This document shows, piece after piece, positions 34,967 to 45,328 of a stretch of DNA of 64,000 nt; positions within the stretch are counted from its first letter, which is position 1; every line of letters starts with the position of its first letter. The DNA is taken from NCBI GenBank assembly GCA_965198485.1, contig CBDAPQ010000005.1, positions 3,755,506-3,819,505 on the forward strand, read 5' to 3'. The position numbers and the translations under genes were made by a program. Origin of the DNA: RH-AL1 sp965198485 (GTDB lineage Bacteria; Pseudomonadota; Alphaproteobacteria; Rhizobiales; Beijerinckiaceae). The notes under the pieces are model-generated. The model worked only from the letters and a program-made list of their open reading frames with translations, was not told the DNA's origin and did no database searches.

Positions 34967-35299
34967 ATGCCCCAGCTCGCGACCGCCTTCCTCCCCCTCC
35001 CGTCCGCGCCCGAGCTCCCCTCGGCGCCAGAGGCGACCAAGGTCGCCGAGACCCTCGCCACCATCGTCCAGGCCGGCCGCACCATCACTGACCTGAGGGC
35101 ACGGCTCGCCGACGCCGAGCGCACCGTCGCCACCCTCACCGCGGAGAAGCGAGCGCTCAAGGTCGAGCTGCGCGCGATCCGCCACGGCGCACCCGCAACC
35201 AGCGCGCCGGCGCCGCAACGCAATCCCCGGGACGAGGCCATCGCCGCCCTGGTCGAGGGCCTTGGCCCCGACATGGTCCGCCTCGCGCCCGAGGCGTGA
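34967..35299 (+). CDS. hypothetical coiled-coil protein
   Basis: A 110-residue protein: proline-rich N-terminus, coiled coil at about 33-72 (TIVQAGRTITDLRARLADAE and following heptads), then a short C-terminal helix. Third positions are G/C-rich. A TTAACCAT half-site lies at 34918-34925, about 40 bases before the start. No family recognised. Confidence 0.55.
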   Translation: MPQLATAFLPLPSAPELPSAPEATKVAETLATIVQAGRTITDLRARLADAERTVATLTAEKRALKVELRAIRHGAPATSAPAPQRNPRDEAIAALVEGLGPDMVRLAPEA

Positions 35300-35451
35300 C
35301 GGCCGGCTCCGCTTTGCCGCGTCGGCTGCGCCCTGCGTCGAGGTTCGTCTAAGGTTTTTAGACCGCAGCTCGCGATGTCGGGCAAGCCGCCGAGACGAAA
35401 AACAAGGCGCCTTCGCCAAACCATCCGGCACGCCGCGGCTTGGTCGCGCCC

Positions 35452-36024
35452 TCAGGCGGCGGGCGCCGCCACGAGGGCCTCGAGTTCCGCCAGCGCCTGC
35501 TTCACCGTGCCGAGGTTGGCGGCGAAGGCGGTGTCGGGGTCGAGCGGCTTGCCGCCGCCGATGGCCTCCTTGGGCAGGGTCAGCGCCGGCATGGTGGCGG
35601 CCGGGCGCATCTTGAGGCCCTCGCACAGCTCTCGCACCTGCATCCCCGTCTTGGCCCCGCCGTGGCCGCCGTAGCTGACGATCAGCACCGGCTTGTCCGC
35701 CCATTCCTTGTAGAGGTGGTCCATCGCGTTCTTCAGCGAGGCCGGGATGGCACCGTTGTACTGCGGCGTGACGATCACGAAGGCGTCGCTGCCGGCGACC
35801 TTGGCGCTCCAGGCCCGGGTGTGCGGCTGCTCGTAGGGGTCGCCCGAGGCCGGGATGCCCGGCTCGTCGTCCATCGGCAGGCGCCAGTCCTTGAGGTCGA
35901 GCAGCGCGTAGCCGAGCCCCGTCTCCTCCCGTCCGACGCCGGCCACCCACTCCGCCACGGCCGGGCACAGCCGCCCCGGCCGCACGCTGGAGACGATGAC
36001 CTGGACGATGGGGTTGGTGGGCAT
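35452..36024 (-). CDS. NADPH-dependent FMN reductase family protein
   Basis: A 190-residue flavodoxin-like reductase. The FMN phosphate loop is VIVSSVRPGRLC (about 9-20) and the flavin-contacting segment is VTPQYNGAIPASLKNAMDHL (90s-110s), which is the NADPH-dependent FMN reductase signature (PxYNGxxxxxLKNAxD). YGGHGG follows. It reduces flavins or quinones with NAD(P)H. GGAG precedes the ATG at 36024. Confidence 0.9.
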   Translation of the reverse strand: MPTNPIVQVIVSSVRPGRLCPAVAEWVAGVGREETGLGYALLDLKDWRLPMDDEPGIPASGDPYEQPHTRAWSAKVAGSDAFVIVTPQYNGAIPASLKNAMDHLYKEWADKPVLIVSYGGHGGAKTGMQVRELCEGLKMRPAATMPALTLPKEAIGGGKPLDPDTAFAANLGTVKQALAELEALVAAPAA

Positions 36025-36208
36025 GGTGGCTCCGTGATGGCTTGGCTTTGTGCGCACCTATGCACGGGTGCGGCGGTTGGAGTCCTGCGTCATCGCGATG
36101 CGCTCGGGGATTCGTGTTTCCCGAGGCGAGCAAGCGCACGAGGGCTCGGAGCCGATAACACCGCGCGCGTAGAACGAGCGGCAAGGTTTCCGCGCAACCT
36201 GCAGCCGC

Positions 36209-36255
36209 GTTGTCATGGGTTCCGGGCTCGCCTGCGGCGCCCCGGAAAGACGGAG
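36209..36255 (+). repeat. palindromic repeat family B, unit 1
   Basis: TTGTCATGGGTTCCGGGCTC then GGCGCCCCGGAAAGACGGAGG. It ends nine bases before the likely start of the GIY-YIG gene and provides that gene's GGAGG. A degraded facing arm is visible at about 36115-36165. Confidence 0.8.
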
Positions 36256-36263
36256 GTCGAGCC

Positions 36264-36551
36264 TTGCCGTTCCACGTCTACCTGCTCGCCAGCCGCAACC
36301 ACGGCACGCTCTACCTCGGCGTCACCAACAACCTCTCGCGCCGCGTCTGGGAGCACAAGCAGAAGCTGACGCCCGGCTTCACCTCGCGCTACGACGTCGA
36401 CCGCCTCGTCTGGTTCGAAGAGTACGACCGCATCCTCGACGCCATCGCCCGCGAGAAGAGCCTCAAGAAGTGGCGCCGCGACTGGAAGATCCGCCTCATC
36501 GAAGCCGACAACCCCAACTGGCTCGACCTCTACCCCCTGCTGAACCGCTGA
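36264..36551 (+). CDS. small GIY-YIG nuclease
   Basis: A 95-residue GIY-YIG domain protein of the YhbQ/UPF0213 kind. The motif reads VYL (5-7) and LYLG (16-19), followed by the catalytic arginine in NNLSRRVWEHK, and the metal-binding glutamate in AREKSLKKWRR. Such proteins cut DNA singly or in structured substrates; physiological roles are mostly unknown. The start is a TTG at 36264, seven bases after a GGAGG that is itself the end of a family B repeat. The gene is flanked on both sides by these repeats. Copies of this family are often numerous in alphaproteobacterial genomes. Confidence 0.8.
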   Translation: MPFHVYLLASRNHGTLYLGVTNNLSRRVWEHKQKLTPGFTSRYDVDRLVWFEEYDRILDAIAREKSLKKWRRDWKIRLIEADNPNWLDLYPLLNR

Positions 36552-36560
36552 CGCGGGCCA

Positions 36561-36702
36561 CCTCCGTCTTTCCGGGGCGCGCGCCAGCGCGAGCCCGGAA
36601 CCCATGACACCGCGCGCGCAGGAAGAAGCCCAGGTCTCCGCCCTTTCCGGCACCCCCGTTGTCATGGGTTCCGGGCGCGCCTGCGGCGCCCCGGAAAGAC
36701 GG
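36561..36702. repeat. palindromic repeat family B, composite (units 2 and 3)
   Basis: Unit 2 (36561-36610) is in reverse orientation and unit 3 (36657-36702) in forward orientation, with a spacer of about 46 bases containing GCAGGAAGAAGCCCAGGTCT. The whole composite is nearly repeated at 36743-36942, spacer included, showing tandem duplication. Confidence 0.85.
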
Positions 36703-36742
36703 CACGGTGCATCGGCCCCAGCGCCGCCCTCCGACGCGCCCG

Positions 36743-36942
36743 ACCTCCGTCTTTCCGGGGCGCGCGCCAGCGCGAACCCGGAACCCATGACACCGCGCAC
36801 GCAGGAAGAAGCGGCCAGGTCTCCGCCCTTTCCGGCACCCCCGTTGTCATGGGTTCCGGGCGGAGCCAGCCAGGGGCCACGACGAGCGAAGCTCGGTGGG
36901 GTGGCAGGCGGAGGGTCGCCTGCGGCGCCCCGGAAAGACGGC
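36743..36942. repeat. palindromic repeat family B, composite (units 4 and 5)
   Basis: Unit 4 (36743-36792, reverse) and unit 5 (36841-36942, forward) with a spacer nearly identical to that of the preceding composite. Unit 5 has an insertion of about 50 bases in the middle of its palindrome (about 36862-36915). Confidence 0.85.
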
Positions 36943-36988
36943 ACGGTGCATCTCCCCGAACACCGCACCTAAATGCAGCCGCGAAGCC

Positions 36989-37129
36989 CGTCTTTCCGGG
37001 GCGCGCGATAGCGCGAGCCCGGAACCCATGACAACGTGCGTGCAGAACAGGCGGCAACGTTTCCGCTCCTCCGGCGAACACGTTGTCATGGGTTCCGGGC
37101 TCGCCTGTGGCGCCCCGGAAAGACGGAGG
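36989..37129. repeat. palindromic repeat family B, composite (units 6 and 7)
   Basis: Unit 6 (36989-37035, reverse) and unit 7 (37081-37129, forward). The spacer, with AGAACAGGCGGCAACGTTTC, differs from the other two composites but resembles the bases before unit 1 (GAACGAGCGGCAAGGTTTC), so there are at least two spacer subtypes. Confidence 0.85.
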
Positions 37130-37178
37130 TTGCGGCCCCATGCGCGAAGACGCATCCGACCGCGAAGAGCGCCGGCGC

Positions 37179-37456
37179 TCAGCGCGGCATGGGCAGCGTC
37201 GTTCGGGAGGGCGTGGGCAGCGTCTCGCCGGCGCCAACGTAGGGCAGCGCGGTCGCGGAGATCTGGCTTAAGGCTTCCAGTGTCAGGCGGTCGCGCATCG
37301 CCTGCTTGGTCTGCCGGCTCCATGCCGGGGATGAGGACAGCGTCGACGAGCAGCCACAGCACGCCGATCAGCACGAAGACCGAGAGGATCTGCAAGTTCG
37401 CCGAGACCGGCCGCCCGAGGGTGAAGCGGTGCGCGGAGAAGAACGTCAGGGACAGT
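37179..37456 (-). pseudogene. decayed membrane-protein fragment
   Basis: On the minus strand one frame gives LSLTFFSAHRFTLGRPVSAN followed by a membrane-type segment ILSVFVLIGVLWLLVDAVLI, with no start codon and a stop just upstream. A +1 shift after it leads into RQTKQAMRDRLTLEALSQIS and a stop at 37179. The two pieces look like one former small membrane protein. I cannot name it. It is bordered by the repeat cluster and by the AT-rich island. Confidence 0.35.
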
Positions 37457-37526
37457 CACGGCAGAGTGGCCGCGCCCGTGCTTGGCCCATCGTTGGCGAT
37501 ACAACTATCGATCAGAACATTTCGAG

Positions 37527-39159
37527 CTAAGATGCCGTTTTCATACACAAACTACTGAGTGTCTCTGCTTCACCAGCTTCGAATGCTCCTTGGCAGTTAG
37601 GACACGTGATTTCGCCTTCAGTCGCTACGCGAAGCTTAGAGCAATGAGGGCAAATCACGAGGAACTGCTCAAGCGCTTCTTCCAAACTAGACTCTGATAA
37701 AACAGCCAGAGCCAACCGAGGATCACGAATACCAAAGAGATAAAGCGGCCGGTTACCTGGATTTGGGACATCACCGATCCTCACGACGGCGCCCGAAAGT
37801 TGCCAATTCTGGATCTTGGCCCGGGCGGCTTGCGTCGTAATACGAAATATGTCGTTTGCGAGCATATTGATGGTAAAAGCTAGTGTGTCTACCTTTCGAA
37901 GATCTCGAATACTTTCGCCGTAAAGCTCGGTAGAACGCTCAAGAGAGAATGCAAGTATTGCCGACTTGACTGTCCTAAAAGCGATAATCTTGTCAAAGCT
38001 TCCTGTTCTTGTGTGTTCGTCAACAATCTTCTTGCAGATGCGAACCATATCGCGAGGCGATCCGTTTGCGAAGTACGTTACAAGCTTATGGACGTCATAA
38101 GGACTATCTTCTTCAATCAACTGGTCCAAACGCGAAATTTTCTTATCGCTGTAAGTTTCCATTCGTCGGCTAAGTACTTTATCAAGCTCAGCCTCGGACC
38201 ATTCAAGCGTATATTCTAGCAGCCGATCAGATCTACCCCCAGCCTCTTGATAAAACGGCTTGGTTTGATCCCAAAGAAAAAATTTGAAGGCTATTCCGGG
38301 AGTTTCGAGAAGAGGGAGATCTATCAAGATACTTTTTAAAAAATCGAACCCCTTTTCTGCATCTTGCGCCGTAAATATCAGCTCGTCGACTCTATCGACA
38401 AGAACATACACTGATGAGAATCCCAATTTCCCGATAACAGAAACTAAGTTTTCAAACCTAAAGCGCACAGATTCGTCCTCTTTCTGTTTTCCTGGCGCAA
38501 TGTTCTCCATTTTGTTTAAACCAAATTTCAGCGCAACAAAATTGATAAGTGTAGTGACAAGACCTCCATACTTATTGTATAGATCTGACGCTTTATCCGA
38601 AATTGATTTTACGCAGATCCGAGCGCCTCTCTAAATTGTTCTGAGGAAATCGAGCCTAAGAGGCTTTTGCGCCCGAGAAAGACTTACAATCAATAGCTTG
38701 TTGTGGGTCTCTAATTTTCCACGCACAGCCCAAGGTGCGCTCGACAACCCATGTTGGGCAGGACCTCGAGAGACTTCGCCAAATGTGCGAGAGCTGCTAC
38801 TAAGCGCCCTTGATATATTGAGCAAGTGATACTCCGCTGTCATGTCGGCCGTGGCCTCCTTGACATTTTTTAAGCGGATGGCCTCGCGGCCCATCCGGCG
38901 GGAATTTGTCGTATGAGATGCAAATGAAGCCTGGATGCTCGATGCTAGGACATTTTTCAAGCATGATCTTCTGAGCTGTCTTGCCTCCGCCTCTTGGAGC
39001 AAAAACAACGTTGCTCTTAGGGTGCTTAGGGTCGCCAACAATAGCAGGAAAGAATGGCGGTTTTACAAAGTACTCTTCAATGAGAGGCTCGTCAGCAGCA
39101 TTGGTTGATGCAAATGGATCTTGCGTGAAGCCGAAACGCTTGAGAAACTCGATCGACAT
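37527..39159 (-). pseudogene. frameshifted P-loop ATPase with C-terminal zinc ribbon, in an AT-rich island
   Basis: The N-terminal piece (from ATG 39159: MSIEFLKRFGFTQDPF) has a Walker A, APRGGGKT, and ends in frame near FICISYDKFPP. The next segments, AEYHLLNISRAL, then LVAALAHLAKSLEVLPNM, then LLGSISSEQFREALG, lie in successive different frames between about 38910 and 38600. The C-terminal 360 residues are intact (from about 38616 to 37527) with YVLVDRVDEL as a likely Walker B and a zinc ribbon CPHC...CPNC near the end. The base composition is far richer in A/T than all neighbours, so the island was acquired by transfer. At least four frameshifts make the gene non-functional unless the sequence is faulty here. 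Family not named. Confidence 0.7.
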
Positions 39160-39745
39160 ACGTGCTCCTCGGACGGTTATTTCAATGCGCATCGAGGTAG
39201 TAGCAAACCTTTCTGAGCTCGACCACAGTCTTATCGTCCCGCGTCAAATTCCGGCGCCGCATTCTTTGATAAGGTAAAAGAGCCGCCTCTTCGCCCCGGT
39301 CAGCGACATTTGCGGAAGGCTGGCCCTCGTTCCCAAAGCACTCGGGGCGACGACCCTGCTCGCCAGCAGCGTGACGGCGGCTGCGCGCGCCGTCCCTCGG
39401 GCCGCAGGTCGGGACGAAGAGGTGGTCGTCCCGGTCGAACAAAGATGCGGGGCTGGCGCGGCGGGATCAGGGCGCCGACTATGGCGCGAGCAGCCGGAAC
39501 CCACGGTCTTCTCGGTCATTCTACCTTTAGACGACGGCGGTTTGGCGGGACGATGACGCATGATGACGCGAACGGGGAGGTGCGATCGCAAGGGGTGTCC
39601 CCGCGGGATGTGGCCGTACGCCGACCGCGCCGCATCGCGACGCAAAATGCGCATGGGCGATCGCGAGGGGGTGTGTCCCCCATCGCGGTGTCGCCGTACC
39701 GCCCCGGCGCTTCCCCCTCCGCCCCAAACACCCTAAACCCCCGCC
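39160..39745. other. gap between the AT-rich island and the ABC-F gene
   Basis: Composition returns to high GC at about 39240. No frame with natural amino-acid use is seen on either strand. Between about 39570 and 39710 two imperfect copies of a unit with GCGATCGCGAGGGGGTGT and a GTCGCCGTACC end are visible, related to the short repeats at 33163-33290. No integrase, tRNA or direct repeat marking an island boundary was found. Confidence 0.4.
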
Positions 39746-41569
<1,824 letters not shown>

Positions 41570-41574
41570 GCTCT

Positions 41575-41600
41575 TCCTTCTCCCGCAAGCGGGAGAAGGA
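41575..41600. terminator. perfect hairpin between convergent genes
   Basis: TCCTTCTCCCGC, two bases, GCGGGAGAAGGA: a 12-base perfect stem lying five bases after the uup stop and 15 bases after the stop of the minus-strand gene. No T-run follows on either side. It equals the core hairpin of repeat family A and probably serves as a shared transcript end. Confidence 0.6.
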
Positions 41601-41615
41601 CCACTGCCGGCAAAC

Positions 41616-42305
41616 TCACACCACCTCCACCTCGAGCGGCGGCAGGCCGCGGATCTCGCCCTTCAGCCGGTCGCCTCGGACGACGGCACCGACACCGGAC
41701 GGCGTGCCGGTCATGATGACGTCGCCGGCCGCCAGCTCGCTGCCGCGGGAGAGTTCGGCGATGAGCTCGGCCACGCTCCAGATCATGTCGGCGAGGTCGC
41801 CGCGCTGTCGTGGCGCGCCGTTGACCGAGAGCGTCAGCCCGCCGGCGTCGGGCCGGCCGAAGGCCGAAGCCGGCACCAGCGGGCCGATCGGCGCCGAGGC
41901 GTCGAAGCTCTTGCCGATCTCCCAGGGCCGGCGCGCCGCCTTGGCCTCAGCCTGCCGGTCGCGCCGCGTCATGTCGAGCCCGGCGGCGTAGCCCCACACG
42001 TGGGCCAGCGCCTCGCTCGCGGGGATGTCGCGACCGCCGGAGGCGAGCGCGACGCAGAGCTCCAGCTCGTGCTGGTAGTCGGCGGTCAGCGGCGGATAGG
42101 GGACGCGGCCGACCCCACCCGCCGGCACGGCGAGGATCGCGTCGGCCGGTTTCATGAAGAAAAAGGGCGGCTCGCTTCGCGGATCGCCGCCCATCTCGCG
42201 GGCGTGCTCGGCGTAGTTGCGGCCGATGCAGGTGAGCCGGCGCACCGGGAACAGCGCGCCCGTGATCGTGGGCAGGGTGGGCGTGGGCAGCGGGAAGAGG
42301 AGCAT
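41616..42305 (-). CDS. fumarylacetoacetate hydrolase family protein
   Basis: A 229-residue FAH-family protein. CIGRNYAEHAREMG (about 26-39), FFFMKPADAI (about 49-58) and the metal-binding acids in YQHELELCV are typical, as is GDVIMTGTPSGVG near the end. Members include acylpyruvate hydrolases and decarboxylases such as the YcgM/FAHD1 type. The exact substrate is not evident. ATG at 42305 is used; an in-frame start 15 bases earlier is possible. Confidence 0.9.
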   Translation of the reverse strand: MLLFPLPTPTLPTITGALFPVRRLTCIGRNYAEHAREMGGDPRSEPPFFFMKPADAILAVPAGGVGRVPYPPLTADYQHELELCVALASGGRDIPASEALAHVWGYAAGLDMTRRDRQAEAKAARRPWEIGKSFDASAPIGPLVPASAFGRPDAGGLTLSVNGAPRQRGDLADMIWSVAELIAELSRGSELAAGDVIMTGTPSGVGAVVRGDRLKGEIRGLPPLEVEVV

Positions 42306-42371
42306 GGGTAAGCCTAGCACGCGCGGCGCGGGCGACCGAGGCGCTCCGCGAGCGAGCCGCTGCCACCCGCC

Positions 42372-43736
42372 CTACACCGGGATCCGCACCGTCGCCCTGA
42401 GCCCGCCCATCGCGCTGTCGGTCAGCACGATGTCGCCGCCATGGCCGCGGGCGATGTCGCGGGCGATGGAGAGGCCGAGACCGGTGCCGCCGGCGTCCTG
42501 GTTGCGGGCTTCGTCGAGGCGGACGAAGGGGCGGAACACGTCGTCGCGGTTCTCCGGCGGGATGCCGGGGCCGTCGTCGTCGACGTGGATGGTGAGAAAG
42601 CGCCCTTCGCGCGCGCCCTCGAGCGCGACGTGGGTGGCGTGGCGCTGGGCGTTGGCGACGAGGTTGCCCAGGCAGCGGCGGAAGGCGTCGGGGCGCACGC
42701 GCACGGCAGCCTCGCCGGCGAACTCGAGCGTGAGGTCGCCGCCGCCGCGGTCGGCATCGGCCTTCAGGTCCTCGAGGAAGTCGCGCATGTCGACGACCAC
42801 CGCCGGCTCGCCGGCATCGCCGCGGGCGAAGGCGAGATAGCCCTCCAGCATGCGCTGCATCTCCTCGACGTCCTTCTTCATCTCCTCGGAATCCTCGCTG
42901 CCCTCCATGAGCGCCAGCGAAAGCTTGAAGCGGGTGATGACGGTGCGCAGGTCGTGGCTGACGCCGTTCAGCATGGCGGTGCGCTGCTCGATGGCACGCT
43001 CGATGCGCCGCTTCATGGCGATGAAGGCATAGCCGGCCTGGCGCACCTCGCGCGCGCCGCGGGGCCGGAAGTCGAGGTCGCGGCCCTTGCCGAAGGCCTC
43101 GGCGGCGCGCGAGAGGCGGAGGATCGGCCGGATCTGCGTGCGCAGGAAGGCCACGGCGGCGACGATGAGCACGAAGGACGTGCCGAGCATCCACACGATG
43201 AAGATGTAGGAGTTCGAGGCGTAGGCGGCCGAGCGCACCGTTACCGCGCGCAGGATGGCGTGCGGGAGCTGGATGCGGATCTCGATGAGGTTTGAGCGGC
43301 CCACCGTGTCGAGCCAGAACGGCCGGCGGATCTGCTTGCGGATCTCGTTCGACAGCGCGCCGTCGACGATCGAGAAGAACGGCTTGGGCAGAGCCGGCGG
43401 CAGCGGCCCCGGCGGCAGGAACTCGACGTCGATCTTCATATGGTCGGCGGCGATGCGCGCCAGCGTCTCGCTGTCGTTAGGATCGGTCTGGTAGAGGTCG
43501 ATGATCGCGGCGAGGTCCTGCGTCACCACGGTGGAAAGCCGGTTGGTGACGAGCGCCCAGTGCCGCTCCAGGAAGATGAAGGTGATGACGCTCTGCAGGA
43601 TCACCATCGGCAGGATGACGATGAGGATTGAGCGGGCGTAGAGCCCCTTGGGCGTGAGCGCGGCGACGCGGCGCGCGACCTCGCGCCAGGCCACGCGCGG
43701 GGGATCGCGGAACCAGGGGTGGAGGACGAGGCTCAT
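42372..43736 (-). CDS. EnvZ-like sensor histidine kinase
   Basis: A 454-residue kinase: membrane segments at about 35-57 and 175-198 enclose a periplasmic domain; HAMP follows (199-250), then the H-box VSHDLRTVITRFKL with His261, the N-box NLVANAQRH and G-boxes DDDGPGIP and GTGLGLSI. The position after LRT, usually proline, is valine, as in several alphaproteobacterial EnvZ-like kinases. EnvZ-type kinases phosphorylate an OmpR-type regulator, but none lies on either side, so it is an orphan in this window. Confidence 0.9.
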   Translation of the reverse strand: MSLVLHPWFRDPPRVAWREVARRVAALTPKGLYARSILIVILPMVILQSVITFIFLERHWALVTNRLSTVVTQDLAAIIDLYQTDPNDSETLARIAADHMKIDVEFLPPGPLPPALPKPFFSIVDGALSNEIRKQIRRPFWLDTVGRSNLIEIRIQLPHAILRAVTVRSAAYASNSYIFIVWMLGTSFVLIVAAVAFLRTQIRPILRLSRAAEAFGKGRDLDFRPRGAREVRQAGYAFIAMKRRIERAIEQRTAMLNGVSHDLRTVITRFKLSLALMEGSEDSEEMKKDVEEMQRMLEGYLAFARGDAGEPAVVVDMRDFLEDLKADADRGGGDLTLEFAGEAAVRVRPDAFRRCLGNLVANAQRHATHVALEGAREGRFLTIHVDDDGPGIPPENRDDVFRPFVRLDEARNQDAGGTGLGLSIARDIARGHGGDIVLTDSAMGGLRATVRIPV

Positions 43737-43881
43737 GGGGCGACCGGGCTCATGGGCGGCAGCGTAGCCGAGATGCGGGACGACCGCATCCTCGGCGCCG
43801 CCGGATCGGGGTCGTCAGGCGGCAGGCGCGAGAACAGCACCCGGGTTGGCCATCGCGCCCGGCGAGGCTAAGGTGAAGCCC

Positions 43882-45282
43882 ATGGCACTGTTCACGCGCC
43901 TCCGCCTCCTCGCAATCCTCGCGCTGCTCGCCGCTTGCACGGCGGCGCCGGCGGCGGCGCAGGGCTGGTTCGGCAACCTGTTCGGCGGCGGCACGCCGTT
44001 ACCGCGGCCCGGGGCACCGGCCTATCCCGGCTACGGCGGTGGTGGGGGCGGTGGCGGCGGCTACCGCGGCCGCGGGGGCGGTTACGGCGGGGGCTATGGC
44101 GGCAGCTACGCCCCGTCCGACGATTACTATAGGCCGCGCCGCCACGCGCAGAAGCGCAAGCCGACGCCGCCGGCCGAGGACGTTGCCAAGGAGACGCCCA
44201 AGCCGCCGGCCAAGAACGCCGCCTTCTTCGTCGACGTGTTGGGGGACAGCCTCGGGCAGATGCTGGCCGACGGGCTCGACGACGCGCTCGCCGATCGCGC
44301 CGACGTCGCGGTGGTGCACAAGGCGAAGGGATCCAGCGGCCTCGTCTCCAGCGACTTCTACGATTGGCCGACGGCGATCAACGACCTGCTCGCCGGCCGT
44401 GAGGGCGGCAAAGATACAGCCAAAAATGCCGCGAAGGATAACAGCACGAACGCGAAGCCGGCTGCCGACAAGCCGGCTGCGGAGACGGCCAAGCCCGGCG
44501 CGGCGAAGGCGGATGCGGCTGTCAAGGCCGACAAGAAGCCCGAACCCGCTGACAAAGACGCCAAACCGCCGCGCATCGACGTCGCCGTGATGATGATCGG
44601 CTCCAACGACAGGCAACCGATCCGCGAGGGCGGCAAGTCGCTGGCCTTCGGCACGCCGGAATGGACTGCCGCCTACACCAGGCGGGTGAACGCGATCGAC
44701 GAGACGTTCCGCGCGCACGGCATCCCGCTGATCTGGGTCGGCATCCCGATCACCAAGGACGACGGCTTCGCCGACGCGATGGCCAGCCTCAACGACATCA
44801 CGCGCGACACCGCCGCCAAATCTGGCGCGGTCTACGTCGACACCTGGGAGGCCTTCTCCGACGACAACGGCGACTTCGCCTCCTACGGGCCGGACATCAA
44901 CGGCCAGACGGTGCGACTACGTTCGACCGACGGCATTCACTTCACCCGCGCCGGCGACCGCAAGCTGGCGCATTTCGTGGTGACCCACGTGCTGCGTGCG
45001 CTCGACGGCAAGACGCCGGCGCCCCAGCTGCCCACGGCCGAGGCGACCGAGGGCGGCGGCAAGCCGGTCGCCGCGGCCAAACCCGACGCCGGGCCGATCC
45101 GCAACCTGAACGAGATGCCCGACAGCCGCAACGGCACGCTCGCTTCTCTCCCGACACCATCGCAGGCGCCCAAATCGGACCCCCTCGTGGCCACGATCAT
45201 CACGCGCGGCGAGGCGGTGCCGATCCCCGCCGGTCGCGCCGACGATGCGCGCTGGCCGGCAAAAGGCGCGCCGGAGCCTTGA
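43882..45282 (+). CDS. DUF459 SGNH/GDSL hydrolase, exported
   Basis: A 466-residue protein with a signal sequence; LAAC at 16-19 is a possible lipobox. A Gly/Tyr-rich stretch fills 28-80. The SGNH domain has GDSLG with Ser123, GSND (240-243) and DGIHF with Asp350 and His353, so the active site is complete. A Lys/Ala/Asp-rich insert of about 60 residues (about 175-235) interrupts the fold between blocks I and III. DUF459 proteins are periplasmic hydrolases, often linked to cell-envelope O-acetyl groups. ATG at 43882 is the signal-peptide start. It is divergent from the histidine kinase. Confidence 0.85.
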   Translation: MALFTRLRLLAILALLAACTAAPAAAQGWFGNLFGGGTPLPRPGAPAYPGYGGGGGGGGGYRGRGGGYGGGYGGSYAPSDDYYRPRRHAQKRKPTPPAEDVAKETPKPPAKNAAFFVDVLGDSLGQMLADGLDDALADRADVAVVHKAKGSSGLVSSDFYDWPTAINDLLAGREGGKDTAKNAAKDNSTNAKPAADKPAAETAKPGAAKADAAVKADKKPEPADKDAKPPRIDVAVMMIGSNDRQPIREGGKSLAFGTPEWTAAYTRRVNAIDETFRAHGIPLIWVGIPITKDDGFADAMASLNDITRDTAAKSGAVYVDTWEAFSDDNGDFASYGPDINGQTVRLRSTDGIHFTRAGDRKLAHFVVTHVLRALDGKTPAPQLPTAEATEGGGKPVAAAKPDAGPIRNLNEMPDSRNGTLASLPTPSQAPKSDPLVATIITRGEAVPIPAGRADDARWPAKGAPEP

Positions 45283-45328
45283 ACTTCTAATACAGGTCTC
45301 TCCTGCCCTTCGCATCGAGTGGTTGGGG

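Noticed and set aside
36209..37129. Repeat cluster considered as a CRISPR array
   Set aside because: Units alternate in orientation, are about 47 bases long with their own internal palindrome, and two of three spacers are near copies of each other.
36847..37395. A 182-codon frame starting with a membrane segment
   Set aside because: Only the first 45 codons look natural; the rest reads through palindromic repeats. Treated as a decayed fragment.
39160..39300. Island boundary with integrase or att-like direct repeat
   Set aside because: No integrase, tRNA end or direct repeat pair could be found at either edge of the AT-rich segment.
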